46,365 nt of DNA from Pseudomonadota bacterium. GTDB taxonomy: Bacteria; Pseudomonadota; Gammaproteobacteria; Competibacterales; Competibacteraceae. The number at the start of each line of letters is the position of its first letter. The stretch's first letter is position 1. The DNA lies in assembly GCA_022709365.1 (NCBI GenBank), contig JAKLIY010000033.1, forward strand, positions 1 through 46,365. The letters run 5' to 3'. Position numbers and translations under genes: made by a program. The notes beneath the pieces were generated by a model, which was not told the origin of the DNA, ran no database searches, and saw only the letters and a list, made by a program, of their open reading frames with translations. Below, piece after piece: positions 1-8,264 of the stretch.

Positions 1-120
1 ATGAAGACAACCCTCTACCAAGTTAAAAACAACCTCTGGAGTGAGTATTTACGTCATGAGTTACGTAATCCGCGTATTCCAGTGTATCAACCCGCTTGAT
101 CGAGAAGATTGAGCGAAAGT

Positions 121-135
121 CCTGAGAAATTCAGG
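121..135 (-). terminator. Weak stem-loop after the Crp/Fnr gene
   Basis: A small perfect inverted repeat (CCTGA, 5-nt loop, TCAGG) lies 6 bp beyond the stop codon of the last gene of the TPS/CHAT operon. There is no T tract, so it is only a possible end of that transcript. Confidence 0.2.
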
Positions 136-141
136 AGCTGA

Positions 142-837
142 TCAGGCTGAATTCGCCAGCCGTTTCAATACGGCGGGTTGCAGGAGGGTGATATAGCCCT
201 GCTCGACGGTCAGCAGTCCCTCGGCTCGCCAGACGCGCAGTTGCTTGTTGACGCTTTCACGGCTGGCGGCGATGCGGTTGCCGATCTCCTGTTGAGAGAG
301 TTTGTCGGCGATGCGGATGCCTGCCGGCAACGCAACGCCCTGGATCTCGGCCAGTTTGATGAGCAATCGGGCCAGGCGGGTCGGCAGGTTTTCAAACACC
401 TGCTGTTCGGTCAACACGCTCAAAGTGCGTATTCGCCGGCACAAGAGCGCTATGACACTGATCATGATGCGCGGGTGGCTTTCCAGGAACGGGATAAAGT
501 CCTGGCGCGTCAGCGTGTACAGCGTGCATTTGCCGACGGCGGTTGCGTCAGCGCTGCGCGGGTGACCGTCCAGCAGGGCGATCTCCCCGAAGCACTCCCC
601 CGGTTGGATCATAGTGAAAATCAATTCTTTGCCTTCTTCGGACAGGATGCTGATTTTGACCTGTCCCTGTAACACCAGCATCATGCTGTTACCGGGATCG
701 CCCCGTTGGAAAATGAGCTGACCGTCGTTAAACCGGCGCTCTACGCCTAAAGAAAGCAGTTGATCACGTTCCGCCGCACTGATCTGGTCGAGCAGCTCGT
801 GCTGGATGAGCGCGCGGTATTGATCGGAAAGCGGCAT
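142..837 (-). CDS. Crp/Fnr-family transcriptional regulator with a cNMP-type binding pocket
   Basis: Cytoplasmic DNA-binding regulator of 231 residues. The N-terminal half (about 15-130) is a cyclic-nucleotide-binding beta-barrel. Its phosphate-binding cassette reads GEIALLDGHPRSA (residues 84-96) and keeps Gly84-Glu85 and Arg94-Ser95, which in E. coli CRP hold the sugar and phosphate of cAMP. No N-terminal cysteine cluster for an Fe-S centre is visible, so an FNR-type oxygen sensor is unlikely. The C-terminal winged helix-turn-helix is at about 150-225, with recognition helix ASRESVNKQL. It is the last gene of a five-gene minus-strand operon, 8 bp after the DUF928 gene, and a nucleotide cyclase gene diverges from the far end of that operon. 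A cAMP-responsive local regulator is therefore the natural inference. Family assignment is secure; ligand and targets are inferred. Confidence 0.93.
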   Translation of the reverse strand: MPLSDQYRALIQHELLDQISAAERDQLLSLGVERRFNDGQLIFQRGDPGNSMMLVLQGQVKISILSEEGKELIFTMIQPGECFGEIALLDGHPRSADATAVGKCTLYTLTRQDFIPFLESHPRIMISVIALLCRRIRTLSVLTEQQVFENLPTRLARLLIKLAEIQGVALPAGIRIADKLSQQEIGNRIAASRESVNKQLRVWRAEGLLTVEQGYITLLQPAVLKRLANSA

Positions 838-845
838 CGGTCAGT

Positions 846-1577
846 CTATTGGGCGGCGATGGCTTTTGAACTCATTCGATCCGGTATAGCGGCGGCTGAC
901 AACCCGACCTGTTCCAGCAGGGCGGCCCGCTGTTCGCGTAAGGAATGATTGAGCGGATTGGCCGCAATCTGTTCGGACAGCGCCGCCAGGGCGTCGTACC
1001 AGAAGCCTTCCTGGGCGTAGAGAAACGGCTGTTCCCGCTGGGCGATCTGGTTGAGTTGCGCGGACAGCACCGGGGACGGTTGAACCCGTTTGATCGTGCC
1101 GCTGGCGAGGATGTCGCTGGCGCGCTGATTAGGGTCGGTCACCGCAGCGATGGTCCATTGATATTCCACCTCGGGTTTGAGGGTGTAAGGGAGGCGCAGG
1201 GCGTGAATGCCGGATTGGGTAGCGGGGACTTTCAGCTCAACCAGCGGTTTGATGGAGTGGTCGTCGTTCAGGGTGAATTCCAGCGGCGCGGTCAACCCCT
1301 TCGACGAGTACCAGTACAGCGTCGGCTGGGCGCGGGTAGTCAGGCCGGTGCTTTCGGGAGCCAATACACTCAACACCAGATCGTTGTTGGAGAGGCCCCG
1401 GCTGGCGCCGCCGACTCGGGTAACGGGAGCGCCACGCAAGGGTGGTTTGTAAATGGGCGTTCGCTGGGTAGTCAACGGCGATTTCGCAGCTTCCGGGGTG
1501 GACTGCGCTTGCCCGGTTGCCACGAGCGGGAGCGCCAGGGATAAGCCGATGAGCAGGGGTGCGCGAAGAATGATCAT
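846..1577 (-). CDS. DUF928-domain exported protein
   Basis: A 243-residue protein with an N-terminal signal peptide (hydrophobic core about residues 5-20, likely cleaved after the TGQAQ region), so probably periplasmic or surface. The body resembles the DUF928 family: a YKPP-x-RG-P start near residue 43, a Gly/Arg segment (GGASRG), then alternating beta-strand-like stretches with PTLYWY and a Tyr-x-Trp near residues 138-140. The last about 70 residues are helical and Gln/Ala-rich. No biochemical function is known for this family. DUF928 genes are often found beside CHAT, TPS haemagglutinin and CHASE2 genes in cyanobacteria, and the same neighbours occur here, 24 bp after tpsA and 8 bp before the Crp/Fnr gene. 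A role as an accessory envelope factor of the secretion module is inference. Confidence 0.8.
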   Translation of the reverse strand: MIILRAPLLIGLSLALPLVATGQAQSTPEAAKSPLTTQRTPIYKPPLRGAPVTRVGGASRGLSNNDLVLSVLAPESTGLTTRAQPTLYWYSSKGLTAPLEFTLNDDHSIKPLVELKVPATQSGIHALRLPYTLKPEVEYQWTIAAVTDPNQRASDILASGTIKRVQPSPVLSAQLNQIAQREQPFLYAQEGFWYDALAALSEQIAANPLNHSLREQRAALLEQVGLSAAAIPDRMSSKAIAAQ

Positions 1578-1601
1578 GGAGCCTCCTCAATGCGATGGGT
1601 T

Positions 1602-3941
1602 TCAGTAATCGCCAAAGTTGGCCGTAGCGGCTGAGGATTGGGTAATGGGGGCAACCGTGAGCGACGCAGTGTTGGTCAGGGTCGGAGATTCAGCGGAGCA
1701 ACCCGTTGTGCGGGTGGTGGCGGGCTGATCCGGGTCGGGTGGCCATCCGCCACGCCCTTGCACGATGAAGCGGCTCCGGCTGTCTGGGTCGCTGGCTCCG
1801 CAGCGGTGGCTCAGTTGGGCTGCGGCATCAAGATAGTTGTCAGGCAGGGCGGTCAGGCTACTGCTGAGGTCGGTATTTGGGGCGTTGATCGCCACTGTTC
1901 CGTCGTTGCCGATGACTTGCGAGGAGGCGTCGAGTACCTCGTTGACGCTAGCAGCGTCGTGCAGGAACACATCGGCGTTGATCTGAATGTTGCCGCCCCG
2001 GCCCTGCGTGGCTCGGGCGGTAATTTTGCTGCCGTTTAAAGCAACAAGGTTAGTGCTGTTAATCGTAACAGTACCACTGTCACTGAATTCATTACCGGCT
2101 ACGGAAGAACTGATTTCAGCATTGTTGAGCAGCTTAAGGTGATCAGCGTTGACCGTGATATTGCCGCCGGACGTATAGTCGGCTCGGGCGCCAATACCCG
2201 TGTGGCCGCTACTGTCACCACCGCCGGCGGCATCGATCAACAGGTTCCGGGTTGTAAGCGTGATGTTGCCGGCATTGCCGACCGAGCAATCGCCGCAGCT
2301 ATTGCTGAATATGCCTGAAAAAAAATGGATGTCGGAGGGTGCGTCATAGCCCTCGCCGACGATAGTGATTGATTCGTCAGCGGTTACATTGATGTCGCCG
2401 CCATGCCCCAAGCCCCAGGTGCTGGAAGAAATTTGGCCGCCGCCGGTCAGGGACAGACGGTCGGTGGTGATAGTGATGTTGCCGGCGTTCATGGAACCTC
2501 CTCCGTAGGCGTCCGCAAAGAGGGCAGCTTGAGGACCAGCTATCGTCACCGCCTCGCTAGCGTTGATCGTGATGTCGCCGCCTCGCCCTTCGCCGTCGCT
2601 CCAGGTAAAGGTGCTAATACTGCCGCCTCCAGTCAAGGTCAAGCGAGCAGTCGAGATCTGGATATCGCCGGCATAGCGTGCGGCGGCAGTGGATAGGCCG
2701 GTGATGTCAACATTGCCCACATAGTCGGGGTTGATCGCATCGATGTTGATGAACTCGGTGGCGGTGATATCAAGATCGCCACTGCGGCTATTATCCGCAG
2801 CAACAGAGGTGATCGCGCCGCCCCGGGTCAAGGACAGGCGAGTGGTGTTGAGGGTGATATTGCCGGCACGGCTAGCGTCTGACAGCGCATCGGCAATAAT
2901 CCCGGAAGGCCGTAGTCTTTCGGCGTCAGCATCGAAATAAGCGCCGTCTATCTTTACGTCCTCGGTCGCAGTCACATTAATATCGCCGCCGCGCCCGGTT
3001 CCGGAAGTATTGGACTGGATTCGGCTGCCGTCGGTCAGCGTGAGGCGATTCACTTCAATGTTGATGCCGCGTCCGTCCCGGTCGCCGGTGGTGTTGGCCT
3101 GCGTCAATGACCGGCCCTGCGCCACGAACTGCCCGCCGCGAATAAAGATCGCTCCGCCGCCCTGACCGCTCGCATCCACATCGCCTAATTCCACTTCATC
3201 GATCTGGATGTGCTCGGCCGTCGTCCGCTCCACCGTAATCGCGCCCCGTCGCCCAAAACCCTGCATCGCCAAATCCGTATCGCTCGGAACCACTTCTCCC
3301 GCTGAACCGACCGAAGCCAGATTGATCCGCCCTGCCGGGGCGTAGAGCGTGGCATTGCTCAAGCTAATATCACCGCCAATCAGCGACAGGGTTTGTCCTT
3401 CCGGGACTTGGAGGAAACTCCCGGTGAGAGTGATCGGCGCGGGCGATTCGCCGAGAAAACCAAACGCGGCGACTGGCGCAACGGTTAAGAGACTGTTAGC
3501 CGGAGTACGGGCGTCGAAGCGTCCACCATCGTCCAGACGCACATAATCCGCCGTACTGGCATGGAATGCGCCATTCACATCCAACCGGGCGTTCTCGCCA
3601 AATAGCATTCCCGCTGGATTGAGCAAATACAGATTGGCCCCCGGAATAGTGGAGCGGATCGTTCCGTCGATGAACGACATCTGGCCGCCAGTGATTCGGC
3701 CAATGATGTTGCTGACTGAATGGGGGCCGCTGAAGGTAGCGGATTCACCGGTGTTAATCGAAAACTGGCCGAAGCTGTGGAACAGGTTGCCGCCGCGCTG
3801 CTGACCGAGGTCGGGAGTGATCTGATAATTCGGCCCCGCCAGCGCCCCGGCCCGGCCCAGCGTACCGTCCAGCGTAACCTGCGCCTGGACCGCGCTGGCT
3901 AACAATGCGCTGGCGACGATCAACCGCTTGCGATACTGCAT
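1602..3941 (-). CDS. TpsA-type filamentous haemagglutinin-like exoprotein
   Basis: Secreted substrate of a two-partner (type Vb) system, 779 residues. A Sec signal peptide (MQYRKRLIVASALLASAVQA) is followed by the TPS/haemagglutinin activity domain at about 21-270. Diagnostic motifs include NLFHSFGQF near residue 52 and NPAGMLFGENARLDVNGAF near residues 109-127. The middle (about 290-690) is a repetitive right-handed beta-helix, with recurring G-G-x-I-x-x-x-T, GNITL and GGDI strands. The C-terminus carries a lone Cys and GRGGWPPDPDQP, like cyanobacterial TpsA proteins of this size. No toxin or CdiA-type module is present and the protein is short for a haemagglutinin. It is transcribed 15 bp after the CHAT gene and its likely pore is two genes upstream. 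An adhesin or matrix function is inferred. Confidence 0.92.
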   Translation of the reverse strand: MQYRKRLIVASALLASAVQAQVTLDGTLGRAGALAGPNYQITPDLGQQRGGNLFHSFGQFSINTGESATFSGPHSVSNIIGRITGGQMSFIDGTIRSTIPGANLYLLNPAGMLFGENARLDVNGAFHASTADYVRLDDGGRFDARTPANSLLTVAPVAAFGFLGESPAPITLTGSFLQVPEGQTLSLIGGDISLSNATLYAPAGRINLASVGSAGEVVPSDTDLAMQGFGRRGAITVERTTAEHIQIDEVELGDVDASGQGGGAIFIRGGQFVAQGRSLTQANTTGDRDGRGINIEVNRLTLTDGSRIQSNTSGTGRGGDINVTATEDVKIDGAYFDADAERLRPSGIIADALSDASRAGNITLNTTRLSLTRGGAITSVAADNSRSGDLDITATEFINIDAINPDYVGNVDITGLSTAAARYAGDIQISTARLTLTGGGSISTFTWSDGEGRGGDITINASEAVTIAGPQAALFADAYGGGSMNAGNITITTDRLSLTGGGQISSSTWGLGHGGDINVTADESITIVGEGYDAPSDIHFFSGIFSNSCGDCSVGNAGNITLTTRNLLIDAAGGGDSSGHTGIGARADYTSGGNITVNADHLKLLNNAEISSSVAGNEFSDSGTVTINSTNLVALNGSKITARATQGRGGNIQINADVFLHDAASVNEVLDASSQVIGNDGTVAINAPNTDLSSSLTALPDNYLDAAAQLSHRCGASDPDSRSRFIVQGRGGWPPDPDQPATTRTTGCSAESPTLTNTASLTVAPITQSSAATANFGDY

Positions 3942-3956
3942 GATATTTCTCCCCTA

Positions 3957-6182
3957 TTACAACCAGTTGCCGATCAACAGAAACGGCGCCCAATAGCCTG
4001 GATGCTGATAGCGGCGATCCGCCAATAACCACAACTGCGCCTGTTGCAGCGCCTGGGCCTTGGACAAGTCCGGCTTTTGCAATTGCCGGTAGAACTCCGT
4101 CACCAGCAAGGACGTGGCCTGATCGTTGATGAACCACAAGGTCGCCAGTGCGCTGCGGGCGCCTGCCTTGACCGCAATACCCGCCAAACCCAGCGCGGCG
4201 CGGTCATCGCCAGCGGCGGTCTGGCAGGCGCTTAATGTCAGCAACTCTACGGGCTGATCCCGATACTGGCCGAGCGCCATGAATCGCTCCAGCCGATCCA
4301 GCGTCAGCTTGTCGTCAAAGGTCAGCAAAAAAGTGTTGCGCACATCACTGGCGAACTGACCATGCGACGCGACATGAACGATGGAATAGGGGGTTTCCTT
4401 CAGTTCCTGTTGAACATTCGCGATACGAAACGCCTCGTTCTCCAGCACCTTGCCGCCGTAAACCGCATGAATGGCGTCCAGTTCCCCCTGTACGTACTCA
4501 AGGGCCGGGAAGCCTTGCACCGCCTGGGTGAGACCGTTGAGCAACGGTTGAATCCGGTGGCGCTGGATCGGGCGCAGATCGGTCAGCGTCAGCCCTGGCG
4601 TCGTGGCGATGGCATAGCGACGGATGAGAAAATCCTGACCGTCGTGCAGGGCCGCCAGCGGAATCGTGCGCAAGGGATCATCCGGCACGATCACCAGCGT
4701 CTCGATCTGCCGGGCATCCAGCTCGCTTTGCAAGGGCCGGATCAGCCAACCGTACAACTGCTGCGCCAGCGGCAGATATTCGCGGCTGGTGCGCTTCTCC
4801 AGATAACGCCGGAACTCCCGCACCACACCGGTCAAGGTGTCGCGGTCTACTGATACGGCGATCTGCTGGAGACCGTGCGAAGTGCTGAGCAACAACGCCA
4901 ACCGGTCGGGCAACAAAATCGGATAAAGAATGGCGGTGTGCGCCGGCGGCCGATCCAGAGCGACGGTGCGCGACTGCAAGAGAGCCACGCATTCATCCCG
5001 GAAATAATCCCGGACCTCTGCCGTTTTCAGCGCTTCCATGGTGTCGCGGGCCGCGCGCAAATCGGCTTCACGGGCCGCAGCGGTTGGCTGATGGGCAGCG
5101 CGTTGCAATAACAGATCGGCCAGTTCGGTAAAAGCGTCGCCGACGCTGGCCCGGAAGGAATCCGCATGACCGGTTTGCCCCGGAGCAAAGTCCGGGCGAA
5201 TGGCCTGTAAATGATCGACCGTTTGTTGGTAAGCCAGAATCGCGCTGTCCGGGTCGCCCTGTTGCCTGAGCAAGCGCCCGATGGGCCATTGCCAGCGGTA
5301 GAGCAGTTCCGGGGCATCGGCCTGCTGGGCGGCGAACACCGCTTGCCGGTACAACGCCAACGCTTCGGCGGAGCGGCCCGCATCCTGTTGCAGTTGCGCT
5401 TGATAGCCCAAGGCGTAGGACAGGCTGCGTTGATCGTTCAGCGTTCGAGCCAGGGCGGCAGCAGCGGCGAAATCCTGAGTAGCCTGGGCGCGCTGCGCTG
5501 CGCTGGGCAGGCTGCGACGCAGTTGACCGATGGCCAGCAGATGAAAGGCTTTGTCGCGGCTGTCCGGCAGCGCCTGCACCTGACGGGCGGCTTCGGTCAG
5601 CCGCGTTTCGGTGGTGCGCGAATCACCGGCCTTCACGGCCAGACGTGCGGTATTGATCAACACCGTAGCAACCAGAGCCGGGTCTTGCGCCTGCCGGGCC
5701 AGCTTCAGACTGTCCTCATAAGCCGTGCGGGCAGCCCGTACATTGCCCTGATCAGCGTACAGGTTGCCCAAGTGATTCAAACTGGCGGCGGCGATTTGCG
5801 GCGCATTCGCTTGCCGGGCCAGCGTAATACTCCGCTCCAGTTCACGGTGGGCTTCATCCGTCGCGCCAGTCAGCCACAGGGTCTTGCCCAGTGCACCCAG
5901 CACGGCGGCGCGCCGGGCGGGATCGTCGAGCGACTCGGCCAGGGGTTGCGCCTTGCGCAGCACGGCCAAAGCGTTGCGCTGCTGACCCAAGGCTTGATAA
6001 GCGGCAGCCATTTCCAGCAGGGCGTCCACTTGTAGGGACGGGTCGCCGGTTTGCGCCGGCGCTGTCCCCGATGAAGCGGGATCTGTTGAAGCCGCTGTCG
6101 AGATCGGCGACCCGAGCGTCAACAGTGCGGCCAAGCTGATAGCAACCCAATGAGGTAAATACTTGAGAGCGTGATGGGTCAT
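3957..6182 (-). CDS. Exported CHAT-domain (caspase-like) TPR protein
   Basis: Predicted exported peptidase-like protein of 741 residues. A signal peptide spans residues 1-31. Tetratricopeptide repeats follow at about 50-330, with recurrent A-x-x-x-L-G and Y-x-x-A-L patterns such as SLNHLGNLYADQGN. The CHAT domain of the caspase clan occupies about 400-741. The expected catalytic dyad is present: His607 in HVASHG and Cys653 in LSACQTA. The AGARSALATLW strand that closes CHAT folds follows. CHAT proteins include separase-like and gasdermin- or Csx30-cleaving proteases, but those are cytoplasmic, whereas this one has a secretion signal and lies between tpsB and tpsA (28 and 15 bp spacing). Processing of TpsA, TpsB or another envelope protein is a reasonable inference. 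Substrate and activity are unknown. Confidence 0.93.
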   Translation of the reverse strand: MTHHALKYLPHWVAISLAALLTLGSPISTAASTDPASSGTAPAQTGDPSLQVDALLEMAAAYQALGQQRNALAVLRKAQPLAESLDDPARRAAVLGALGKTLWLTGATDEAHRELERSITLARQANAPQIAAASLNHLGNLYADQGNVRAARTAYEDSLKLARQAQDPALVATVLINTARLAVKAGDSRTTETRLTEAARQVQALPDSRDKAFHLLAIGQLRRSLPSAAQRAQATQDFAAAAALARTLNDQRSLSYALGYQAQLQQDAGRSAEALALYRQAVFAAQQADAPELLYRWQWPIGRLLRQQGDPDSAILAYQQTVDHLQAIRPDFAPGQTGHADSFRASVGDAFTELADLLLQRAAHQPTAAAREADLRAARDTMEALKTAEVRDYFRDECVALLQSRTVALDRPPAHTAILYPILLPDRLALLLSTSHGLQQIAVSVDRDTLTGVVREFRRYLEKRTSREYLPLAQQLYGWLIRPLQSELDARQIETLVIVPDDPLRTIPLAALHDGQDFLIRRYAIATTPGLTLTDLRPIQRHRIQPLLNGLTQAVQGFPALEYVQGELDAIHAVYGGKVLENEAFRIANVQQELKETPYSIVHVASHGQFASDVRNTFLLTFDDKLTLDRLERFMALGQYRDQPVELLTLSACQTAAGDDRAALGLAGIAVKAGARSALATLWFINDQATSLLVTEFYRQLQKPDLSKAQALQQAQLWLLADRRYQHPGYWAPFLLIGNWL

Positions 6183-6210
6183 GGGGTGGTCTCCAGAATG
6201 CGCCGATGCT

Positions 6211-8013
6211 TCAGTACGCCGCCTGCACGAAAAAACTGACCCGCGAACTCAACCATCCTTCATCGCCGACATTGACTTCCCGGAAGGGATAACCCCAGTA
6301 CACTGCCGCCTGAATCCTGGCGCTGGGATCCCAGCGGACGCCGACCCCGGCGCTGTAAATCGAATTGGGCGTCAGGTCAAATTCCCCCTTGTTTTTGGCG
6401 TAGCCATAATCGGCAAACGCCGCCAACTGCACCTGCCCCTCTTCAGGCCCACGACTGATCCCGGCTAACGGCAGGTGGTACACCGGCGCCCGGAATTCCA
6501 GCGAAGTCATGAAACAGCGATCCCGCACCAGGGTATTTTCCGGGTATCCCCGCACAGTATTCATGCCGCCAAGCGCACATTTCTCCATCGGTAACAGGGG
6601 ATCGTCCGTTAATTGCAGGTTGGTCTTGAAAATGACCTGATAATCCCGCTCCCCAAACCGCCGCGCCCATTGAAACTGCCCCAGCCAAGCCACGAAGCGG
6701 CCATCCGGTTCAAAGTCATGCACGGTCGCTCCGGCAAGGTCCAGACCGAAACTAAATGTGGAGCGGGCGGCGATCACCTGGTCCAGTCGCCGATCCAGCC
6801 ATTCCTGAACCAGCCGCGCCACCGCTAAAGTCGCCTCGCCATTGATCTCGCCGGGCGCGAACGAGAACGGAATGCCCAGCAGATAGGATTCGCTATGCCG
6901 CCGCTCCAGATTCACGCCCAGCGCCAGAGTCTGCTGCGGGGTCCGGTAAAACGGGTGAGTCAGGGCGATGCCGTAAGTTTGCAGTTGGCTGGTGATATCC
7001 AGTGTGTCGAAGCGATCCTCGATAACCGAGGTTTCGTTCTCCTCAACCCACACCTGCACGGTGGTGTCGCGGGCGTTCAGCGGCCGGGCGTAAAACACCC
7101 GCCAGTCATCCGTGCTGCTTTCCAGACTATGGCCATAATTCAACCCCAGAGTATCGCCGACGCCGCTCAGATTGCGGTCCAGGCCGTAGAGGTAAGCGCG
7201 GGTGGCGCCGACGCTGGGCGGATTGTTATTGGCCACCGCCAGGCCGATCTCATAGGGACGGGCTTCCTGCACCCCTAGCCGCAATACGCTTTCTCCCGGT
7301 TGAACGCCCGGCGCCAATTCCGCCTGAAGCTGGTCGATCAGCGGATTTTGCTGGAGGAGTTGCAAACGCTCCTGAAGGTCCTGAATGTTGAGTGGCGTTT
7401 CGCTCTCAGGCTGGAGACGGTTTTGCAGCCAGGCGGTGCGTAAATGAGTGTTGCCGGTCACTTCGACTTCAGCCAGACGCCCCTCGATGATCTGAATCTT
7501 CACTACGCCATCAGTGACCGGCTGGTCAGGAATGATCGCCCCGGAGTTTAAGTAGCCCCGTTCGACGTAATATAAGGTCAACTGGCGGCGCGCTTCCTGC
7601 AATTCCTCAGCGGTGATGGCGCGGCCCGTGTACGGCGCAGTCACTGCCGCCAGTTGTTCATCGGTGAAGACCGTGTTGCCGGTGAAGGTGAATTGGCGGA
7701 CATCCATCCGTTCACGGGTGGACAATGGCGGTTCGGGAGAGGCCGGTTCGACGGGACTACCCGACAGGGAGGGCGTCGATTCAGCATAATCCGGGACCGG
7801 CAAACTCCGTGTGCTGGGCCGCTGATCCCCAAAGTTCGCCTCTTGGGCCACGGTCGTGAATGACAATAGTGTTATCAGGGCCAACGTGGCGCTCGGTAAT
7901 AATCGATAGAGGAGTGGACAGGCATGGCGATGAGTCGCAGGCATCCATCCCGATGACCGGATAACAGTCAGCTTCTTCTGATGATATTTTTTTAATAAAT
8001 AATCTAAGTACAT
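6211..8013 (-). CDS. TpsB-type outer-membrane secretion pore (ShlB/FhaC/HecB family)
   Basis: Outer-membrane transporter for TpsA, 600 residues. A signal peptide core lies at about 38-56 (LPSATLALITLLSFTTVAQ), then a Pro-rich linker. Two POTRA domains follow at about 104-178 (VRQFTFTGNTVFTDEQL) and 180-252 (EVTGNTHLRTAWLQNRLQ). A 16-strand-type beta-barrel fills about 260-600 and ends in an aromatic-rich C-terminal strand, FFVQAAY. The family's VRGY loop motif is present in NTVRGYPENTLVRD. It is the first gene of the operon. The start used gives an unusually long n-region; Met24 (position 7944) also precedes a normal signal peptide and is an alternative start. A promoter candidate lies just upstream. 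Family assignment is secure, and TpsA as cargo is inferred from the operon. Confidence 0.93.
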   Translation of the reverse strand: MYLDYLLKKYHQKKLTVIRSSGWMPATHRHACPLLYRLLPSATLALITLLSFTTVAQEANFGDQRPSTRSLPVPDYAESTPSLSGSPVEPASPEPPLSTRERMDVRQFTFTGNTVFTDEQLAAVTAPYTGRAITAEELQEARRQLTLYYVERGYLNSGAIIPDQPVTDGVVKIQIIEGRLAEVEVTGNTHLRTAWLQNRLQPESETPLNIQDLQERLQLLQQNPLIDQLQAELAPGVQPGESVLRLGVQEARPYEIGLAVANNNPPSVGATRAYLYGLDRNLSGVGDTLGLNYGHSLESSTDDWRVFYARPLNARDTTVQVWVEENETSVIEDRFDTLDITSQLQTYGIALTHPFYRTPQQTLALGVNLERRHSESYLLGIPFSFAPGEINGEATLAVARLVQEWLDRRLDQVIAARSTFSFGLDLAGATVHDFEPDGRFVAWLGQFQWARRFGERDYQVIFKTNLQLTDDPLLPMEKCALGGMNTVRGYPENTLVRDRCFMTSLEFRAPVYHLPLAGISRGPEEGQVQLAAFADYGYAKNKGEFDLTPNSIYSAGVGVRWDPSARIQAAVYWGYPFREVNVGDEGWLSSRVSFFVQAAY

Positions 8014-8044
8014 AAACTTTCACTTATTTCTTTAGTCTTCATTA

Positions 8045-8074
8045 ATTATAGAAAACTCAGAATAGATAATACAA
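8045..8074 (-). promoter_or_regulatory. Candidate sigma70 promoter for the tpsB operon
   Basis: On the minus strand a perfect TATAAT (8045-8050) lies 18 bp after TTGTAT (8069-8074, 3 of 6 consensus -35 bases). Transcription would begin near 8038, about 25 nt before the tpsB start. The -10 is convincing; the -35 is weak, which would suit an activator-dependent promoter. Confidence 0.5.
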
Positions 8075-8130
8075 ATAAATTTTTTATAAAATAAATTCAC
8101 CAGATTAATCAATTTAAGTTAACGAATGCT

Positions 8131-8231
8131 GTACTTATAAAACAATAAAGTCTTGGATAAGAAAAGTTCTGTTGAGTAGAAAAGCTACACGTTCTTTTAA
8201 AAAAACATCGTTCATGTAAATTTATAAGTAC
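8131..8231. repeat. 11-bp inverted repeat in the divergent region
   Basis: GTACTTATAAA (8131-8141) and its exact reverse complement TTTATAAGTAC (8221-8231) are 79 bp apart in the AT-rich spacer. A related GTACATAAA overlaps the tpsB start codon (8008-8016). The arms could be paired operator half-sites shared by the two divergent transcripts, or a chance match favoured by the AT-rich composition. Confidence 0.45.
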
Positions 8232-8264
8232 GCTGGACTTATTAGAGATATCATCAGGAATAAA

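Larger units (their letters stand above)
8014..8264. promoter_or_regulatory. AT-rich divergent control region between TPS/CHAT operon and cyclase
   Basis: This 251-bp spacer is strikingly AT-rich against GC-rich flanking genes, with several A/T runs of 6-8 bases. Both flanking genes start at its edges and run outward, so it must hold both promoters. It contains one good sigma70-like promoter toward tpsB and a long-arm inverted repeat, listed separately. No canonical CRP site (TGTGA-N6-TCACA) was found by eye. The composition would suit H-NS-type silencing, which is inference. An AGGA ribosome-binding site at 8256-8259 supports the cyclase start. Confidence 0.7.

Noticed and set aside
1..99. 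A 32-codon frame beginning with ATG at base 1
   Set aside because: It has no visible ribosome-binding site because it starts at the window edge, and no recognisable motif. It could be the tail of an upstream gene or chance, so it is not called.
945..1544. Long plus-strand frame opposite the DUF928 gene
   Set aside because: It is antisense to a gene with signal peptide, operon context and family similarity. Its Gly/Arg/Gln-rich composition is typical of a shadow frame in GC-rich DNA.
3950..7860. Shared NFGD sequence near the TpsA C-terminus and the mature TpsB N-terminus
   Set aside because: Both contain ANFGD, which is curious for a cargo-pore pair, but four to five residues in compositionally biased ends are easily coincidental.
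1602..8013. Contact-dependent inhibition (CDI) system
   Set aside because: TpsA is only 779 residues, has no VENN-type pretoxin motif or toxin tip, and no small immunity gene follows it.
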